DNA of 64,000 nucleotides from Arcanobacterium pinnipediorum (GTDB lineage Bacteria; Actinomycetota; Actinomycetes; Actinomycetales; Actinomycetaceae). The first letter of the stretch is position 1, and every line of letters begins with the position of its first letter. A model generated the notes under the pieces. It saw only the letters and a program-made list of their open reading frames with translations. It did no database searches and was not told where the DNA came from. Below are positions 8,678 to 17,746 of the stretch, piece after piece. Where the stretch lies: NCBI RefSeq assembly GCF_023973165.1, contig NZ_CP099547.1, positions 868,001 through 932,000 on the forward strand, in the 5' to 3' direction. A program made the translations under genes and the position numbers.

Positions 8678-9639
8678 AGACGCAAAAAAATTGGACATGG
8701 TCCGAACTCGACAGCTCACATCTGCCGTTGCTGGTAGAACTTATCTCCAAGATCGAACAATACGATCAGGCACCTATTCGCACCTCAGCTACAGAAATAG
8801 CGACCTATTTTGATAACGCGTATGTGTGGCGAGCGCAAGGAGCTTGGGTAGATCAAAAACTCGTTGCCTTCGGGCTAGCTCGGGCGCTACAGCCTGGTGG
8901 CAGTAATTTTGCAATAACACTTTCCGGCGGCGTCCTACCGTTATGGCGATCCCAAGGGCTGGGTGCACAGCTTCTAGAACGCCAAATCCAGGTAGCGCGA
9001 GAAATAGCTACCCGAATGAACATTGTTGATGGCCAAGCCTTACTCTATATCGAGTCTGACCATGAAAATTTCAGTCAGTTAGCCTATGCGCGAGGTTTTC
9101 GCCGCCAAGCTACTTTCGTCCAAGTGCGCGGACACACAGCCCATTCCCATGAACAATTAGCGTTATCGGAATACATTTCCATCGGCCCGCTCAGCGATGA
9201 CCTCATTGATGAAGTTCGCAGAATTCATAATGCTACCGTGGCTGAATCATCGCTCTTTGACGTCCAAACTGTTGAACTATGGAAGGAAAGTATCGCTCAT
9301 TTAGATCGCGAATGGTGCCTTGTTGCGCGAGATATGTTTGGCGATCGGCCACGCGTGGTCGGATATCTATTAGCTTCAGTTTTCACCAGCGTCATAGACG
9401 ACGCAGAAACAACTGATGCCTACATTGATGAGGTGGTTGTCACACCGCAGTGGCGTAATTCCGGCCTCGGTTCTGCTCTTGTCTATAGAGCTTTGCAACA
9501 ATTCAATGATGCGGGCTACCCTTCAGTTGTTGCAGATGTTGCCGTAACTGACCCACAAGGCACACCGTTTATCGATATTTTCGATGCCAACGATTTTTCT
9601 GAGTTGGGCCGAACCCACGTCATGTCGCTTGCGCTTTAA
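8674..9639 (+). CDS. tandem-domain GNAT N-acetyltransferase
   Basis: A 321-aa protein, again with two GNAT folds: [18 protein letters not shown] near 90-107 and [18 protein letters not shown] near 254-271, each the acetyl-CoA pyrophosphate-binding motif (Q/RxxGxG/A). It overlaps the upstream double GNAT by ATGA. Its own stop overlaps the convergent parC stop by four bases. The pair looks like an ancient duplication. The acceptor is unknown; amino compounds, peptides or antibiotics are all possible. The conserved position between the two topoisomerase subunits does not itself indicate function. Confidence 0.82.
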   Translation: MKTQKNWTWSELDSSHLPLLVELISKIEQYDQAPIRTSATEIATYFDNAYVWRAQGAWVDQKLVAFGLARALQPGGSNFAITLSGGVLPLWRSQGLGAQLLERQIQVAREIATRMNIVDGQALLYIESDHENFSQLAYARGFRRQATFVQVRGHTAHSHEQLALSEYISIGPLSDDLIDEVRRIHNATVAESSLFDVQTVELWKESIAHLDREWCLVARDMFGDRPRVVGYLLASVFTSVIDDAETTDAYIDEVVVTPQWRNSGLGSALVYRALQQFNDAGYPSVVADVAVTDPQGTPFIDIFDANDFSELGRTHVMSLAL

Positions 9640-12053
9640 CCAATCACACTAACGATATCTGCCAACGCGCTACCTGAAGCGTCGCGTCGTTCATCAATGT
9701 TTGGAAGGTTAACTGGTTTTCCGTCAGCTGTTAGCGCTCGTGGCGGAAGCTGGCCAATCCATGCAGTGACGATAATATCTTCGTCGCGTAAGAAGCGTTG
9801 GGCACGTACGCCGCCAGTTCCACGCCCTTTAGCTGGAAAACGATCAAGCGGAGTGACTTTTGCACTGCCAGTTACAGTTCCAGGCAAAGCCTGGGAGGAG
9901 CCGGCGATTGTCGCGACTGCGTGTCCGGCAAGATCATCTGCTGGAACTACGCCGAGCGCAACCACTTTAGCTCCATCGCCAACCCGGATTCCGGCTATTC
10001 CTTGCCCCGAACGCCCTTGAGGACGAACTGCTGCGGCATCGAACCGCAAGAGTTGTGCATCGGAGGTGACAAGAATGACGACGTCGGTATCTGCAGAGAC
10101 ATTAGCGCCAACGACGTAGTCGTGGTCCATAAGCGTAATGACGTCAAATTGGCTTTTGTTTGGCGGGTCAAGTGCAACACGTTTAATCTTTCCAGCTGCA
10201 GTTGCCAATGTTAAAACTTTCGCTTCGTCGGCCAACGATATGATTGTCAACGGAGTTTCGTCTTTGGCAAGTAAAAGCAGTTCGCTGAGAACTGTTCCAG
10301 CTGCAAGGCTAGGTGCGTTTTGGGTATCGGGAATTGCAGGAATATCGACGACGTTGAGCCGGTGAAGCATGCCGGCGGATGTGACAACGCCTATCTCAGC
10401 AAGATTCGTTGTATTGACAACAGCGCCAATAGCATCATGTGCTACTCGCGGACCTTCGCGGCGAATTGGTTCCCCATCGACGATGCGGGCGATACGCCCG
10501 GTTGCGGAGAGGATAACTTGGCACGGATCATCTTCGATCTTGAGCTGAGCCGGTTTGGCCTTGTTGGTTTGACCAACTGCATCTGCCTCCAGCAAAACGG
10601 TTCGGCGTTGCGTGCCAAACTGGCGTGCCACATCAGCTAATTCTTGTGAAATAAGGTGGCGCATTCGCTGGTCAGAATTCAAAATATCGTTCAGATCATC
10701 AATAGTTTCGTTAAGCGAATTGCGTTCTGATTCGAGTTCGATATGGGAGAATTTGGTTAGTCTGCGCAATCGAAGTTCAAGAATATAATCGGCTTGGGCT
10801 TGAGAAAGATCAAAAATAGTCATTAGGCGTGAGGCGGCAGTAGCTGAATCTTCTGAGCTACGAATCACGGCAATAACTTCATCAATATCAGCTATGGCTA
10901 TTAAAAGACCTTCAACAAGGTGGAGTCGTTCCTGTGCTTTTCGAAGCCGGAACTCGCTCCGACGCCGAGTTACGCTGTAGCGATGTTGGAGGAACACATC
11001 GAGAATTTCTTTCAAACCGAGAGTGCGAGGCTGACCATCAACAAGTGCAACGTTGTTAATACCGAAGGACTCTTCGAGCGGAGTGTGCTGATAGAGAGCA
11101 GCAAGAACAGCTTCGGGATTAAACGCATTTTTAACCTCAACAACAAGCCGCGTGCCGTGATGGCGATCAGTGAGGTTTTGAACACCAGAAATACCTTGGA
11201 GTTTCTTAGCTGAAACACCGTCTTTAATTTTCTCAATGATTTTTTCCGGCCCCACAAGATACGGCAACTCGGTGAAAATAATTCCCTTCTTACGTGGCGA
11301 AATGTTTTCAATATGGGCAGTTGCCCGCGTGCGGAAGATCCCTCGGCCAGTTTCGTAGGCCTGGCGAATACCTTCAAGACCAACGATTTTCCCACCTTCG
11401 GGAAGGTCTGGCCCAGGAATATAGCGCATGAGTTCATCGAGACTGGCATCTGGATGTTCCAACAAGAATCGTGCTCCAGCAATGACTTCACCGAGATTAT
11501 GTGGAGCCATATTCGTAGCCATACCTACCGCAATACCCGATGAACCGTTGACTAACAGGCTGGGGATAGCTGCGGGCAAAACCTCTGGTTCTAGGTAGGT
11601 GTTGTCGTAATTGGCGATCATGTCAACGACGTCTTCATTTAACGACGTCGTCATTGCTAGTGCGGCTGGAGCAAGGCGCACTTCGGTGTATCGTGGTGCT
11701 GCTGGACCGTCGTCGGGAGAACCAAAGTTTCCGTGACCGTCAACAAAGGGCAACCGCAATGAAAAGTCTTGTGCCAAGCGAACCATTGCGTCGTAGATTG
11801 CGGAATCGCCGTGGGGGTGCAAGCGTCCCATCACATCACCCACCACACGTGAGGATTTCACGTGCCCCCGGTCGGGTTTCAATCCCATCTGATCCATCTG
11901 GAACAAGATGCGTCGCTGAACCGGTTTCAGACCATCGCGCGCATCAGGTAGTGCACGCGAATAGATCACTGAATAGGAATATTCCAAAAAAGAATTTCGC
12001 ATCTCAACTGAGACATCAATATCAGTAATGTTTTCGTTGTGCGTAGCTACCAT
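9636..12053 (-). CDS. parC: type II DNA topoisomerase subunit A (ParC/GyrA-like)
   Basis: DNA-breakage subunit, 805 aa from ATG 12053. An earlier in-frame codon at 12122 adds 23 residues unlike the family. The catalytic tyrosine is Tyr122 in APRYTEVRL. The quinolone-determining region reads [12 protein letters not shown], with Ser84 and Asp88, the usual susceptible-type residues. The C-terminal beta-pinwheel (from about 500) carries degenerate blade motifs such as [13 protein letters not shown] rather than the canonical gyrase box QRRGGKG, which favours a decatenating ParC-like role; this is inference. It pairs with parE at 5507. A GATAAT lies six bases before the ATG without a Shine-Dalgarno, suggesting a leaderless message. 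Confidence 0.93.
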   Translation of the reverse strand: MVATHNENITDIDVSVEMRNSFLEYSYSVIYSRALPDARDGLKPVQRRILFQMDQMGLKPDRGHVKSSRVVGDVMGRLHPHGDSAIYDAMVRLAQDFSLRLPFVDGHGNFGSPDDGPAAPRYTEVRLAPAALAMTTSLNEDVVDMIANYDNTYLEPEVLPAAIPSLLVNGSSGIAVGMATNMAPHNLGEVIAGARFLLEHPDASLDELMRYIPGPDLPEGGKIVGLEGIRQAYETGRGIFRTRATAHIENISPRKKGIIFTELPYLVGPEKIIEKIKDGVSAKKLQGISGVQNLTDRHHGTRLVVEVKNAFNPEAVLAALYQHTPLEESFGINNVALVDGQPRTLGLKEILDVFLQHRYSVTRRRSEFRLRKAQERLHLVEGLLIAIADIDEVIAVIRSSEDSATAASRLMTIFDLSQAQADYILELRLRRLTKFSHIELESERNSLNETIDDLNDILNSDQRMRHLISQELADVARQFGTQRRTVLLEADAVGQTNKAKPAQLKIEDDPCQVILSATGRIARIVDGEPIRREGPRVAHDAIGAVVNTTNLAEIGVVTSAGMLHRLNVVDIPAIPDTQNAPSLAAGTVLSELLLLAKDETPLTIISLADEAKVLTLATAAGKIKRVALDPPNKSQFDVITLMDHDYVVGANVSADTDVVILVTSDAQLLRFDAAAVRPQGRSGQGIAGIRVGDGAKVVALGVVPADDLAGHAVATIAGSSQALPGTVTGSAKVTPLDRFPAKGRGTGGVRAQRFLRDEDIIVTAWIGQLPPRALTADGKPVNLPNIDERRDASGSALADIVSVIG

Positions 12054-12059
12054 TGTTCT

Positions 12060-12065
12060 ATTATC
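12060..12065 (-). promoter_or_regulatory. putative -10 box, leaderless parC
   Basis: On the minus strand GATAAT is separated from the ATG at 12053 by six bases. No ribosome binding site intervenes. Confidence 0.4.
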
Positions 12066-12165
12066 ACAAGAATAATCGTGATTTTGGGCAACCCACGCAT
12101 ACCAATGTGGTGATAAAGACAACGCCGATAGCTATCAAGCCACTGAGAGTGGGACAATAAGAGTG

Positions 12166-12723
12166 ATGACTAATCGACGCACAGAATTTATTGAGGCTCT
12201 GCACGCATTGGCGCCACAGGGGTCATTTATTGTTGACGATATCCTGCTCGCCCTAAACGATGAAGATGTGCGAACTTTCTACATTCGGCCCGAAACAATT
12301 TTCGACGCCGATTCGGTCTATGAACGCATCGTCATTTTTCTCGTCACCGCCAAGCGTCTGGTATTGCTCTACACCGACACCAGCTACGAAATGAGCCCTT
12401 TAGGCGAACTGGTGACAACCATCCAAGGAATAGACCTTAATTCTATAAAAGAGTACCAACTGATCAAACGCCGCGATCTCGACGGTGAACACGCCGGTGG
12501 CCTCAATTCAGTTGTGCTGCGCCTGCGCTGGGGATCATCTTTTTCACAAGATCTCCAACCAGCAGCCTGCGAGGATCCGGCATGCACTAATGACCACGGA
12601 TACGTTGGAGTGGTGAGCAACGAAGATTTCCAGCTCGTTGTTGAAGAACGCCACGACGGCACATATTTTCCTCACGGAGTCGATTTCATCATGGCTCTGG
12701 TTAAAATTCTAGGACAGCGCTAA
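12166..12723 (+). CDS. DUF5998 family protein
   Basis: A 185-aa protein of the actinobacterial DUF5998 family, function unknown. The whole length aligns with my recollection of the family: N-terminal IEALHALAPQGSFIVDDI, a central beta-rich segment with FLVTAKRLVLLYTD, then a Cys-containing loop (CEDPACTNDHGYVG, about 138-151) and a C-terminal helix. There is no signal peptide or membrane helix. GTG 12163 is directly before ATG 12166; I prefer the ATG because a GACAAT -10-like box ends seven bases before it. Its stop codon overlaps the next ATG (TAATG), so it is co-translated with the phosphatase-like gene and tdk. Confidence 0.8.
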   Translation: MTNRRTEFIEALHALAPQGSFIVDDILLALNDEDVRTFYIRPETIFDADSVYERIVIFLVTAKRLVLLYTDTSYEMSPLGELVTTIQGIDLNSIKEYQLIKRRDLDGEHAGGLNSVVLRLRWGSSFSQDLQPAACEDPACTNDHGYVGVVSNEDFQLVVEERHDGTYFPHGVDFIMALVKILGQR

Positions 12724-13844
12724 TGGACTACCTCAACGCAGCAACAATCCCTGGTCAGGCTAGATTAGACCACGTGCTACCGGCAGCCTTAGATGCAGTT
12801 GGGCTACGCGAAGATCGCCAAGCTCGAGATATTCTCGGTCTGCCTCGCGCCCAGCGAGTGTGCGTCGTCCTTGTCGATGGCTTAGGTTTCTATAATCTTG
12901 CTGACCGCTTGGGCCATGCACCGGCGTTGCGTGCCATGGGTATCGGAGAACCGATTACGAGTGTTGTGCCTTCGACGACGGCGGCGGCCATAACTTCGTT
13001 CGGCACCGGTTTGCTCCCTGGTATGACGGCGATGACGGGGTATTCCTTGCGCGTTCCGCATACAGATCGCAGTTTTTCGTTGATTAAATGGCCAGATAGC
13101 GCAGTCGATGTAGCGAAGTGGCAGACCCAGCCCACATTATTTTCTCAGCTCGGTGATCAGTTAGATTTGGCGGTGACGATTCAGCCGAAGAAATTTCACG
13201 GATCGGGACTGTCCTATGCAGCGTTGCGCGGTGCGCGGGCGTTGTATGGCCAATCCCTTGAAGAGCGAGTTCAGTTAGCAGTACGTGCCTTGTCCAAGGA
13301 CGCACGCTGTGCATATCTGTACTGGGGTGAGATTGATGCAGCCGGGCACAAACATGGCTGGTGCTCAGAGGCGTGGATCGGACAGCTTGAAATTTTCGAC
13401 GCCGGGATAGCTCTACTTCGGCGAATGCTCCCACAGGGAACTTTGCTGGTTATCACAGCCGATCATGGCATGATCGATGTAGATCAACGCATCGATATTG
13501 CTCAAATACCTGCGTTAGCTCAAGACGTCGACGTCGTTGCAGGTGAACCGCGAGCAGTTCACTTATATACTTCTGATCCGCAAGCCGTAGCCCAACGCTG
13601 GCGTGACTACACCCAAGATAAAGCCTGGGTGATGACCCAAAGCGAGCTCATCGATTCTGGTATGTTGGGTCACACATCGCACTTTACCCGGCAGACGATG
13701 GGAGATGTGCTGGTTTTCGCGCGTGAGGGTTACGTTTATGTCGATTCGCGGGTACAGTCGAGTTCAGCGATTGGACTTATCGGAGTTCATGGTTCCTTAA
13801 CGGAGATTGAAATGTCTATCCCGCTCATCGTGGAGGTTATCTAA
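12723..13844 (+). CDS. alkaline phosphatase superfamily protein (nucleotide pyrophosphatase-like)
   Basis: A 373-aa protein of the phosphodiesterase/nucleotide pyrophosphatase branch of the alkaline phosphatase superfamily. Metal and nucleophile positions are visible: VVLVDGLGFYN near 49-59 (Asp), the Thr nucleophile region VPSTTAAAITSFGTG near 86-100, DAAGHKHG near 204-211, ITADHGMID near 244-252 and a late GxHGS near 360. There is no signal peptide, so a cytoplasmic hydrolase is likely; the substrate is unknown. It is tightly coupled on both sides: it starts in the DUF5998 stop and its own stop overlaps the tdk start. Confidence 0.8.
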   Translation: MDYLNAATIPGQARLDHVLPAALDAVGLREDRQARDILGLPRAQRVCVVLVDGLGFYNLADRLGHAPALRAMGIGEPITSVVPSTTAAAITSFGTGLLPGMTAMTGYSLRVPHTDRSFSLIKWPDSAVDVAKWQTQPTLFSQLGDQLDLAVTIQPKKFHGSGLSYAALRGARALYGQSLEERVQLAVRALSKDARCAYLYWGEIDAAGHKHGWCSEAWIGQLEIFDAGIALLRRMLPQGTLLVITADHGMIDVDQRIDIAQIPALAQDVDVVAGEPRAVHLYTSDPQAVAQRWRDYTQDKAWVMTQSELIDSGMLGHTSHFTRQTMGDVLVFAREGYVYVDSRVQSSSAIGLIGVHGSLTEIEMSIPLIVEVI

Positions 13845-14512
13845 TGGCTGAACTCGTATTCTTTTCTGGGACGATGGATTGTGGCAAGTCAACCTTGGCC
13901 TTGCAAACTGCATATAACTATCAGCAGCGCGGTTTAGCAGGAATAATCTTTGCCATGAATGACCGGGCGGGTGCGGGTAAACTCTCCTCACGCCTAGGTC
14001 TAGTTACAGACGCGATTGAGGTCACTCCAACGACAGATTTTTGGAATGTTGTTGTCCAAGCTCGCCAAGGCGGACAGCGCGTAGATTTCATCATTTGTGA
14101 TGAAATCCAGTTTTACTCGCGTGAGCAAGTCGATCAGCTGGCACGAATAGTTGATGAGATACACATCAGTGTGTGGGGTTTTGGAATCACTACTGATTTT
14201 CTCACCCAGCTATTTCCCGGTTCGGCTCGAATGCTGGAATTAGCTGATCGCGTTGAACGCCTACAAGTTGAAGCACTGTGCTGGTGTGGAAAACGAGCAA
14301 CCCATAATGCGCGCACGATCGACGGCATTATGGTTACTGAAGGCGAACAAGTGGTGATCGGTGATACCAAAGACGATCAGGTGGTTTCCTATGAGGTACT
14401 GTGCCGCTATCACCATATGCGGGCAATGACTGCAGCTAGCGCACACGCAGCAGAGATTTCCCCGGCTACATTACCTCTCGATGCCAACCGCGTTGAGTCC
14501 GCTAAAGACTAA
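13844..14512 (+). CDS. tdk: thymidine kinase (type II, Tdk)
   Basis: Cytosolic enzyme phosphorylating thymidine (and deoxyuridine) to dTMP for salvage. Walker A is GTMDCGKST (residues 9-17). The DEIQFY motif (about 86-91) holds the catalytic base region. A C-terminal zinc ribbon is visible as CWCGKRATHNAR plus a later C...H pair (CRYHHM). At 222 aa it is slightly longer than E. coli Tdk. The ATG at 13844 overlaps the upstream stop. It ends about 110 bases before the convergent sepH. That gap contains a possible branched hairpin (CTGGGC...GCCCAG, inner GGTG/CACC), which I do not score separately. Confidence 0.93.
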   Translation: MAELVFFSGTMDCGKSTLALQTAYNYQQRGLAGIIFAMNDRAGAGKLSSRLGLVTDAIEVTPTTDFWNVVVQARQGGQRVDFIICDEIQFYSREQVDQLARIVDEIHISVWGFGITTDFLTQLFPGSARMLELADRVERLQVEALCWCGKRATHNARTIDGIMVTEGEQVVIGDTKDDQVVSYEVLCRYHHMRAMTAASAHAAEISPATLPLDANRVESAKD

Positions 14513-14623
14513 CGGCACTCGGTGAGTACGGTACCGCTGTACGTTGTTGCGGAAATGCAGGTAGAAAACTGCTGGGCATATTGAGGTGTTTGGGCACCAA
14601 GCTATGAAGCCCAGGGAGCTCAC

Positions 14624-15673
14624 TCACTCTTTGGGAGAACCAAAGACGATTTCATCCCACGAAGGCATAGCTGGACGGTTGCGCCTACGCTTAGGACTTT
14701 GGGTGCGTTCGAGTGCTTTGCGCCCTAGCGGCAACTCGTTAGAATCAGCCGAATCTGCTGTTGGGGCAGTGGCCGGTGAATCAGAGTTATCGTGCGGTTT
14801 TGCGGTGCTAGAGCGTTGGGGGAGTTCCAAAATAGTAGCATCGTGAGTTGAATCAGTATCTGAAACTGCACGGTGGGCACCGTCAAAGAAATCTTCGCCT
14901 GGCATCTTCCGGTTCTTGCCACGCTGGGAATCCAATGAGGCTAACATGTCGTCAATTGAAGGGGTACCAGCAGATGCAGGTTGGGCATCTAGGGCGGTTA
15001 GTTTTGGCTTTGAGGTAGCAACCTCGGGCTCTGAGCTAGCGGCAGACGAAGGGTTACCAGCATCATCGATGCGCGGAGTGTTGAGCGGACGCCACGGCGA
15101 GGTAGGTGCAGGTATTTGCGTTTCGGTAAGCCATAACGCTTCATCATTGGTTGCTTCTACGGACTGGCTACGCGTATTGATAATCCACGACGCATGATGT
15201 TCCTGCCCGGCGATGGTGTAGCGCGCAGAGAGCACCCACGGATCACCAGCAGTACGTGTGGCATCCCAGGTGATGTCTGTTGCTAAGACGCCGCGAGGAA
15301 TGAGGCGAGAAACGACGAGCTCTTCGATAGTCATGCTACCGATATCTGCCCCTTGGCGAAAATTCTTTGCCCGCTGTGCAGTATATTCACGTTCGGCGAA
15401 AATCGGATGAGCAAAAGTTGATACTTGTGATGCGGGGAGAGTCGATAGCTCACTGACCTCGGCAATCGTCATACCCGCACGAATGTGTGCTTGTATTTCT
15501 CGTGGAGAAATTGGTTTGGGCTCGTGCTCTGCAGGGGGCTTATCGGAGGTATCTTTGCGCAGTGCAGCTCGCAAAGAGTCAGTAATTGGCAGAATATAGC
15601 GATTTCCTTCTGCGTCGTTTAGGGACAGTTGGTTGCCATCAGGAAGTATTCCCAACAGTTCAAGCTCGATCAT
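14624..15673 (-). CDS. sepH: septation protein SepH (DUF3071)
   Basis: A 349-aa protein. Residues 1-165 match DUF3071/SepH, including the ISPREIQAHIRAGMTIAEVSEL helix-turn-helix-like segment (about 55-75) and the PRGVLATDITWDATR region. The remainder is low-complexity, Ser/Pro/Asp-rich and ends in a short basic stretch (PKRRRNRPAMP). In Streptomyces SepH binds FtsZ and stimulates its assembly at division sites; that role is transferred by family. A good ribosome binding site (GAGGAGGA) precedes the ATG. The gene is divergent from DUF4193 and convergent with tdk. Confidence 0.88.
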   Translation of the reverse strand: MIELELLGILPDGNQLSLNDAEGNRYILPITDSLRAALRKDTSDKPPAEHEPKPISPREIQAHIRAGMTIAEVSELSTLPASQVSTFAHPIFAEREYTAQRAKNFRQGADIGSMTIEELVVSRLIPRGVLATDITWDATRTAGDPWVLSARYTIAGQEHHASWIINTRSQSVEATNDEALWLTETQIPAPTSPWRPLNTPRIDDAGNPSSAASSEPEVATSKPKLTALDAQPASAGTPSIDDMLASLDSQRGKNRKMPGEDFFDGAHRAVSDTDSTHDATILELPQRSSTAKPHDNSDSPATAPTADSADSNELPLGRKALERTQSPKRRRNRPAMPSWDEIVFGSPKE

Positions 15674-15788
15674 GCGTCCTCCTCATACAGATATAAGATT
15701 GCCATTCTTTGACCGTGTTATGGCAGACAAGCGACGGTGTGTTCGTAAACCCGTTGTTGATGGAGAAAAAATTTTACCCGGTTTCCTC

Positions 15789-15817
15789 TTGTGAAAATCT
15801 CTAAGAAGTGGTACAAC
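15789..15817 (+). promoter_or_regulatory. promoter of the DUF4193 gene
   Basis: TTGTGA (15789-15794) and TACAAC (15812-15817) are separated by 17 bases, a good SigA-type spacing. The leader is about 40 bases and contains AAGGA near 15847 ahead of the ATG at 15861. Confidence 0.55.
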
Positions 15818-15860
15818 ATGGGGGACAGAACGCGCGATTACACGTAAGGACAAACTATTC

Positions 15861-16160
15861 ATGGCAACTGATTACGACGCTCCTCGTAAGCAAGACGAAG
15901 AACTTAAAGAAGATTCGCTTGAGCAATTAGGTGCGCGCCGCTCAGATCATCAATCAAATTCAGTAGATGAAGACGAAACTGAAGCTGCGGAAGGTTTTGA
16001 GCTCCCAGGTGCTGACCTATCTAATGTAGAACTATCTGTTGCAGTGGTTCCACCACAAGACGATGAGTTCACTTGTTCAAACTGTTTCTTAGTGCACCAC
16101 ATATCGCAACTGGCATACGAAAAAGACGGATTGCCAGTGTGTACTGAGTGTGCTTCCTAA
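15861..16160 (+). CDS. DUF4193 family protein
   Basis: A 99-aa acidic protein of the actinobacterial DUF4193 family. It opens with the family signature MATDYDAPR. It ends with a zinc-ribbon-like four-cysteine module, CSNCFLVHH then CTECAS (about 71-98). Function is unknown. In mycobacteria the homologue (Rv2699c) sits in the same sigA-to-ceoBC neighbourhood, which supports the call. The gene has its own promoter and is followed by a strong intrinsic terminator, so it is probably a single-gene transcript. Confidence 0.88.
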   Translation: MATDYDAPRKQDEELKEDSLEQLGARRSDHQSNSVDEDETEAAEGFELPGADLSNVELSVAVVPPQDDEFTCSNCFLVHHISQLAYEKDGLPVCTECAS

Positions 16161-16178
16161 GCCCTGATAGAATGAACT

Positions 16179-16206
16179 CGCCGAGATCCTCGGCGGGTTT
16201 TTTCTT
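16179..16206 (+). terminator. intrinsic terminator after the DUF4193 gene
   Basis: Stem CGCCGAG (16179-16185) and CTCGGCG (16189-16195), followed by GG and a run of six T. This is a classic Rho-independent terminator. Confidence 0.85.
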
Positions 16207-16236
16207 ATCACACTGTTAGGCCAAGGAGTTTAAGTA

Positions 16237-16848
16237 ATGGGCTGGTTTTCTCGAAAAGCTAAGGAATCGATGGATGTAGATTCTACAGACGATCTCGATA
16301 AATCCACGTCATTAACCGGACCTTTTGATTATGCCGATCACCCCGAACAAGGCGATCTGCTTGATGCGGGTGCCTTGTGGATTCCCTATATCCCCGAAGC
16401 AAAAATTCAATTCTCGGTAGACCAACAAGAAAAGAACGTCTTCGGCGTCGTCTACGTCATCGACGATTCAGCGATGCAACTCCAAGTTTTTGCTGCTCCA
16501 CGCTCATCTGGACTATGGGACGATGTGCGGCGCGATATGATCACCTCTATCGCCCAACAAGGTGGTTCATCGAGCGAAGTCGATGGTGTATTCGGCAAAG
16601 AACTCCACGCTCAAGTTCCGGTAGCACAATCCGAACATCTCATGCCACACCGTTTCCTTGGAGTTGATGGACCGCGGTGGTTACTCCGAATCACCCTCTA
16701 TGGCCGCGCAGGATCTGATGATGTCAAAGCCAGCCAGCTCCTAGACATCGCTCATCAAGTGGTTGTTGTTCGCGGAAATACTCCCTATCCGCCGCGCGAA
16801 CTGCTCGAGCTACGTGTGCCGCGCACAAACCGAGATCGTGAGGAGTAG
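16237..16848 (+). CDS. DUF3710 family protein
   Basis: A 203-aa soluble protein of DUF3710 (mycobacterial Rv2696c-like), function unknown. Support: a FSRKAK start, GPFD motif near 29, ALWIPYIPEAKIQFSVD (about 47-63) and the HRFLGVDGPRWLLRITLYG segment (about 134-152). An AAGGAG ribosome binding site precedes the ATG. It is followed with no gap by the OB-fold gene and then DUF3159, the usual actinobacterial order. In many relatives dut and a DUF3093 gene lie between DUF4193 and DUF3710; here they are absent. Confidence 0.87.
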   Translation: MGWFSRKAKESMDVDSTDDLDKSTSLTGPFDYADHPEQGDLLDAGALWIPYIPEAKIQFSVDQQEKNVFGVVYVIDDSAMQLQVFAAPRSSGLWDDVRRDMITSIAQQGGSSSEVDGVFGKELHAQVPVAQSEHLMPHRFLGVDGPRWLLRITLYGRAGSDDVKASQLLDIAHQVVVVRGNTPYPPRELLELRVPRTNRDREE

Positions 16849-17103
16849 GTGAACCAGCGAGTTTTAAGCGTCACTGGAAGCGTCACGGCGCTGACCTATC
16901 CGGGCTTTGATCAACGCCCGGAAGTAACAGTAACAATCGATGTTTCTGGTGCCGCACTTCAACTAGTGTTCCAATCGCGTCGTACGCTTAACTGTATCGA
17001 CATCGGCCAGCTCCTCAAAGTCCAAGGCGCAGTAGTAACGCGAGGCGGAGTGCCGTGTATCTATAATCCGATCTACACCATTGTGAGGGGACATGACCTC
17101 TAA
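16849..17103 (+). CDS. OB-fold nucleic-acid-binding-like protein
   Basis: A small 84-aa protein that reads as a single OB-fold: alternating strands (VLSVTGSVTALTYP, EVTVTIDVSG, LQLVFQSRR), then IGQLLKVQGAVVTRGGVPCI, typical of OB beta-barrels of this actinobacterial family. The GTG start directly follows the DUF3710 stop, and the 3' end overlaps the DUF3159 start by 11 bases, so translation is probably coupled. Nucleic acid binding is inferred from fold and synteny (Rv2694c-like), not from specific residues. Confidence 0.75.
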   Translation: MNQRVLSVTGSVTALTYPGFDQRPEVTVTIDVSGAALQLVFQSRRTLNCIDIGQLLKVQGAVVTRGGVPCIYNPIYTIVRGHDL

Positions 17104-17746
17104 GAAAACGTCACTATCAGCTATCACTGCCGATAAGTTCGATGCCATGCAGGCCATCGGCGGGATTCGCGGTATCTGTGAGTCGGTGATTCCAACACTG
17201 GTTTTCCTAGTGATCTTTGCGCTGGTGCACAAAATAGATCTAGCCGCTGCGGTATCCATTGTAACTGCAGTGGTAGCTATCCTAGGTCGTCTCATATCAC
17301 GGATAGATCCATCACCGGCCATAGGTGGATTAGGGGCGGTAGTGATTTCAGCCGTAATGGCATGGCGTACCGGACAAGCAGCCGACTTTTTCGTATGGGG
17401 ATTAATCGTTAATGTGGCATATCTAGCTGGGCTACTGATATCAATCCTTGTTCGATGGCCGGCACTGGGCATTCTCATCGGCGCACTTCGTTCCGAAGGT
17501 ACCACCTGGCGTAACCATAAGCCGACGATGCGCCGCTACTATATCGTCACCTGGCTGTGGGCCGGACTCTTTCTGGCTCGTGCCGCAGTGCAATTACCAC
17601 TGTATTTTGCAGGTGCCACCAACGCGCTTGGCATAGCCAAACTCGGGATGGGCATCCCATTATTTGCGCTCGTAGCGTGGTTATCCTGGCTTATGATACG
17701 TGGCTTGGATCCGATTGTGGTTCACGATGATTCTGCGTCGCAATAA
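17093..17746 (+). CDS. DUF3159 integral membrane protein
   Basis: A 217-aa polytopic protein of DUF3159 (mycobacterial Rv2693c-like). It has roughly five or six hydrophobic segments: about 33-50, 55-70, 80-97, 105-125, 157-175 and 185-200. The GGIRGICESVIPTLVF entry motif and an RRYYIVTWLWAGLF segment fit the family. Function is unknown. Its 3' end overlaps the convergent TrkA-C domain gene by 56 bases in antisense, an unusually long coding overlap. Start ATG 17093 lies inside the preceding OB-fold gene, preceded by GAGGGG. Confidence 0.85.
   Translation: MTSKKTSLSAITADKFDAMQAIGGIRGICESVIPTLVFLVIFALVHKIDLAAAVSIVTAVVAILGRLISRIDPSPAIGGLGAVVISAVMAWRTGQAADFFVWGLIVNVAYLAGLLISILVRWPALGILIGALRSEGTTWRNHKPTMRRYYIVTWLWAGLFLARAAVQLPLYFAGATNALGIAKLGMGIPLFALVAWLSWLMIRGLDPIVVHDDSASQ

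Noticed and set aside
11012..11491. 159-codon frame in an alternate frame of parC
   Set aside because: Overlaps the well-supported parC coding sequence and has no family resemblance.
14573..14615. Branched hairpin between tdk and sepH as a bidirectional terminator
   Set aside because: Six-base outer stem with a large, poorly paired interior and no U-tract; not convincing.
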